A DNA stretch of 64,000 nt. It comes from Comamonas sp. (lineage in GTDB: Bacteria > Pseudomonadota > Gammaproteobacteria > Burkholderiales > Burkholderiaceae_C). The notes under the pieces were generated by a model that was given only the letters and a program-made list of their open reading frames with translations, was not told the origin of the DNA and searched no databases. The position numbers were made by a program, and so were the translations under genes. Position 1 is the first letter of the stretch; every line of letters starts with the position of its first letter. Below, piece after piece: positions 62,001 to 64,000 of the stretch. Location: positions 62,001 to 126,000 of the forward strand of contig NZ_SPEY01000042.1 of the NCBI RefSeq assembly GCF_009360615.1. Reading direction: 5' to 3'.

Positions 62001-64000
62001 TGGCACGTCCAACAGCGGGCTCAACACCGCCGCGGTAGGCATCCTCAGCACCGTGACCGTGGTCGCGGTCAACGACGCGCCGACGCTCAGTGGCGGCCCG
62101 TACACCTTCCCGAACACCAACGAAGACACCACGACGCCCGGCGTGCTGATCTCGACCCTGCTGGCCAGCACCTCCTATGTCGATCCCGACGTCAGCGCGC
62201 TGCGCGGTATCGCCGTTTACGTCACCACCGGTCGCGGCACCTGGCAGTACTCCACCGACAACAGCAACTGGACCGACTTCGGCAGCGTGGCGCCGACCAG
62301 CGCGCTGTTGCTCAGCTCCACGACCTATGTGCGCTATATCCCCGACGGTGCCAACAACGAGACCGTCGCCATGGGGTTCCGCGCTTGGGACCAGACCTCC
62401 GGCAGCGCTTCCGCCAATGGCAGCCGCGGCCTGGCCGATACCTCCGGCAACGGCGGCACCAGTGCCTTCTCCACCGGCACCGCCCAGGCCAACCTGACGG
62501 TCACCGCCGTCAACGATGCGCCGTTGGTGAACCCGGTGTCGCCGAGCCTGTCGCCGCTGACCGATACCTCCACCACCAACGCCGGTGACCTGGTCAGCTC
62601 GCTGACCGGCGGCATCACCGATGTCGATACGGGCGCCGTGAAGGGCATCGCCATCACCGGCCTGACCGCCACCTATGGCAAGTGGCAGTTCACCACCAAT
62701 GGCGGCACCACCTGGACCGATGTCGGTATCGTCTCCAACACGGCGGCGTTGATCCTGCGTCCGACGGACCGGGTCCGCTTCGTCCCGGACGGCATCCATG
62801 GCGAAACGGCGACCATCACCTACAAGGCCTGGGACCAGACCAACGGCACCGCCGGCTTCCAGGGTGCCAAGATCAATACCAGCACCTCCGGCGGCACCTC
62901 GGCCTATTCCACGGCGACCGATACCGCCTCGGTCACCGTGACTGCGGTCAACGACCGCCCGGTGCTGACCCCGAGCGGCGGCAGCGTGGTCTGGACCGAA
63001 GGCAACAACGTGGCCTCCACCCCGGTAGTGGTGGACTCCAACCTGACCCTGTCCGACCCGGATGGCCCGAACCCGGGCAGCGCCACCGTGCGCTTCTCCA
63101 GCTACAACAGTGCCCAGGACGTACTGGCGCTGGTCACCGACCCGGCGACCATGGGCAATATCCAGGCAAGCTGGGATTCCAGCACCGGCATCCTGACCCT
63201 GACTTCAGCCGGCAACCAGGCCACCCTGGCGCAATTCCAGGCGGCCCTGCGCGCGGTGACCTACAACAACGGCTCGGAAAGCCCGACCACCAGCAACCGT
63301 GTCGTGCAGTTCCAGGTGACCGACGGTGATGGCTTGGCCTCGGTGACGGTCTCGCGCAGCGTGACCATCACCGCCGTGGACGACGCCCCGATCATCAGTT
63401 TCCCTGCCACCATCCAGGTGACCGAGGACGTGCCCACTGCGATCACCGGCATCAGCGTCAGCGATGTCGATTCGCTCAACGCCACGGTCACCCTGACCGT
63501 GACCAGCGGCACCCTCAGTGCGGTGAGCGCCGGCGGCGTGCTGGTCAGTGGTACGTCGACCACGCTGATCCTTGATGGCAGCATCGCCAACATCAACACC
63601 TTCATCGCCAACAACCGGCTGACCTTCACCACGGCTGCCAACGCCACTGCGCCTGTGATCCTCGCAATGAGAGCCAACACGGGCAGTGTCAGCGACTACA
63701 CCAACCAGCTTTCCCTGGTGGTCACCGAGGTAAACGACGCACCGGTGGCCACCGTGCCGCCATCCATCACCGTGACCGAGGATGTTGCCAGCGTTATCAG
63801 CGGTATCAGCTTCACCGACGTCGATGCCGGCACCAATACCGTCACCGCGACCTTCTCGGTACCGACTGGCACCCTGACGGCCACCAGCGGCCTGGGTGTG
63901 ACCGTCGTCGGTTCCGGAACGGGTGAACTGACCCTGTCGGGCAGCCTGGCCGATATCAACTTCTTCCTTGCGGCCAACAGCCTTACCTTCAAGACCGCCC
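59017..64000 (+). CDS. giant surface/adhesin protein with DUF4347, FG-GAP and cadherin-like repeats (3' end outside window)
   Basis: Open frame of at least 1661 codons running off the right edge; GGAAGG precedes the ATG at 59017. In order: N-terminal LEQRFMFDGAA motif (40-50) seen in large RTX-type proteins; DUF4347 (about 97-250), a C25-peptidase-like domain with His152 (LLSHG) and Cys195 (YGCDVG) as an intact dyad; six FG-GAP repeats with calcium-type DFNGDGRxD loops (about 270-590); an SbsA-like Ig domain (about 588-690); then cadherin-like repeats marked by VNDAP or similar (six seen). No signal peptide, as in type I secretion substrates. A role in adhesion or biofilm is probable. The TolC-like and adaptor genes lie upstream. 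The C-terminal RTX/secretion signal is not visible. Confidence 0.9.
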   Translation, partial: MTRKSRPFWNRLTQAMKAQAVKTDAPQRLQPASAVRPLALEQRFMFDGAAAVDVAHAATDAAAAEHAVDAAGALRHALTAEAQRSTEASPSSVQRQEVVFVDSQVSNIGELLAGLASNAEVVILDASKDGLQQMADYLQGRSGLDAIHLLSHGADGTVQMGNVWLSSGNLAEHSTALQSIGAALKADGDLLLYGCDVGQGDKGQYFLDQLAAITGADVAASADDTGAAALGGNWTLERSSGAIETSALSVGGYDSLMASIFTGGAVASAPVLGTTTNQMKYVVGDFNSDGRADILYQAAGAGGAWSFAQSNSDGTFTIFSQANSMFAGLTLTDAATGGANFHAGDFNGDGRIDLLAAPVSGPTMKLYLNTGSGFTSQDVSGPSFGVRTLVGDFNGDGALDVLYQTGGTGSSWALAVNSGSATPSFTTLTSASGAAWPFAGITLPDFNAYNYKAADVDGDGYTDLIHVASGMQMRYFRNNNGVFVDMTATAALPTVSVTRAIVADFDGDGDADILYQTGNNGTVFRYVRNDNGTFVDVDQASSPFANVTLPDMNAQQFRVGDFDGDGDLDLISTSSTAASTAIFYQSGSLPKLVSSSPADDSLTVTPNANITLTFDQSVAKGTGNIYIVRTSDNAIIQTIAVGSGAVTGSGTTWTIDPPADMVAGVAYAVRIDNKAFANANGQVYKGIQNNTALNFTVTAVAAPVIGNLNGDLVSYREDAAYVLLDQNGDATISDADSANFNGGKLTVQIASGGTSAEDVLFIRDQGAGANQIVLSGASILYNGLVIGTFTGGSNGNPLVITLTSNATATTVAALVQNLAYRNSNTIEPSAATRSVSISMDDGAGGSSTVSTVTLDVLSVNDAPVVNVSGTNPTYTENGSAVQLFSGATINTVETGQSVIQMSFTVTNVANGAAEKLVIDGSDVNLVNGTNVVTAINGTTVSVSVVSGTATITLTHSGLSSSAAQAILNAMAYRNDSESPNTANRVVSVDSVRDNGGTSNSGLNTAAVGILSTVTVVAVNDAPTLSGGPYTFPNTNEDTTTPGVLISTLLASTSYVDPDVSALRGIAVYVTTGRGTWQYSTDNSNWTDFGSVAPTSALLLSSTTYVRYIPDGANNETVAMGFRAWDQTSGSASANGSRGLADTSGNGGTSAFSTGTAQANLTVTAVNDAPLVNPVSPSLSPLTDTSTTNAGDLVSSLTGGITDVDTGAVKGIAITGLTATYGKWQFTTNGGTTWTDVGIVSNTAALILRPTDRVRFVPDGIHGETATITYKAWDQTNGTAGFQGAKINTSTSGGTSAYSTATDTASVTVTAVNDRPVLTPSGGSVVWTEGNNVASTPVVVDSNLTLSDPDGPNPGSATVRFSSYNSAQDVLALVTDPATMGNIQASWDSSTGILTLTSAGNQATLAQFQAALRAVTYNNGSESPTTSNRVVQFQVTDGDGLASVTVSRSVTITAVDDAPIISFPATIQVTEDVPTAITGISVSDVDSLNATVTLTVTSGTLSAVSAGGVLVSGTSTTLILDGSIANINTFIANNRLTFTTAANATAPVILAMRANTGSVSDYTNQLSLVVTEVNDAPVATVPPSITVTEDVASVISGISFTDVDAGTNTVTATFSVPTGTLTATSGLGVTVVGSGTGELTLSGSLADINFFLAANSLTFKTA

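Noticed and set aside
60181-62799. 872-residue minus-strand open frame rich in Gly, His, Val, Arg
   Set aside because: Antisense to the repeat region of the giant surface protein; explained by C/G-ending codons on the plus strand.

Overview
The window looks like chromosome of a betaproteobacterium of the Comamonadaceae, most likely Comamonas or a close relative. This rests on gene content and protein resemblance (PHB genes close to the Cupriavidus PhaA/PhaB/PhaZ type, many Bug-type tripartite-tricarboxylate binding proteins, an aspT-aspD pair of the kind known from Comamonas) and on GC-rich codon use. No rRNA, tRNA or CRISPR array was seen.

Layout. 1-2.1 kb: 3' part of phaA, then phaB (PHB synthesis). 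2.2-4.9 kb, minus strand: ABC-F ATPase yheS followed by two tiny paralogous genes, not in any family I know, that share a WPxDxRDRKR motif. 5-10.1 kb, minus: acyl-CoA ligase, acyl-CoA dehydrogenase and Bug protein operon with a LysR gene upstream. 10.3-11.2 kb: ferritin-like di-iron protein. 11.2-16.9 kb, minus: lysine/DAP block dapC-dapD-pilU-dapE-prmB. 17-22 kb: chemoreceptor with a C-terminal sensor domain, RnfB-like ferredoxin, intracellular PHB depolymerase, dusA. 22.3-28.4 kb: MocR-type regulator with a divergent 77-residue membrane protein, LysR with a divergent M20 amidohydrolase/Bug operon, and a UspA protein. A gene-poor 1.2 kb stretch follows.

29.6-33.2 kb, minus: long-chain acyl-CoA synthetase and an MHYT-PAS-PAS membrane sensor with no output domain. 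33.3-42.5 kb: propionyl-CoA to succinyl-CoA module, with a GntR/FCD regulator divergent from methylmalonyl-CoA mutase, meaB, pccB, pccA, then a DUF218 protein and a VOC protein that is probably the epimerase. A 16-bp perfect palindrome lies inside the mutase promoter. 42.5-46.5 kb: FadL-like porin, a 94-residue unknown protein, a tyrosine recombinase and a KfrA-like coiled-coil DNA-binding protein with palindromes upstream, suggesting a small acquired or plasmid-derived islet. 46.8-50.2 kb: aspT-aspD, the aspartate/alanine exchange and decarboxylation system.

50.4-55.9 kb: a catabolic cluster with an exported argininosuccinate-lyase-family protein, LysR, an AtuA (DUF1446) protein, its small partner and a Bug binding protein; a good promoter and T-N11-A box lie between the divergent LysR and atuA genes. 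56.1 kb: IS3-family transposase scrap. 56.5-64 kb: TolC-like lipoprotein and membrane-fusion protein, a 13-bp inverted repeat, then a giant surface protein (DUF4347, FG-GAP, Ig-like and cadherin-like repeats) that is still open at the right edge. The gene is at least 4984 bp long, and its base composition shifts to very high GC3 after the N-terminal part.
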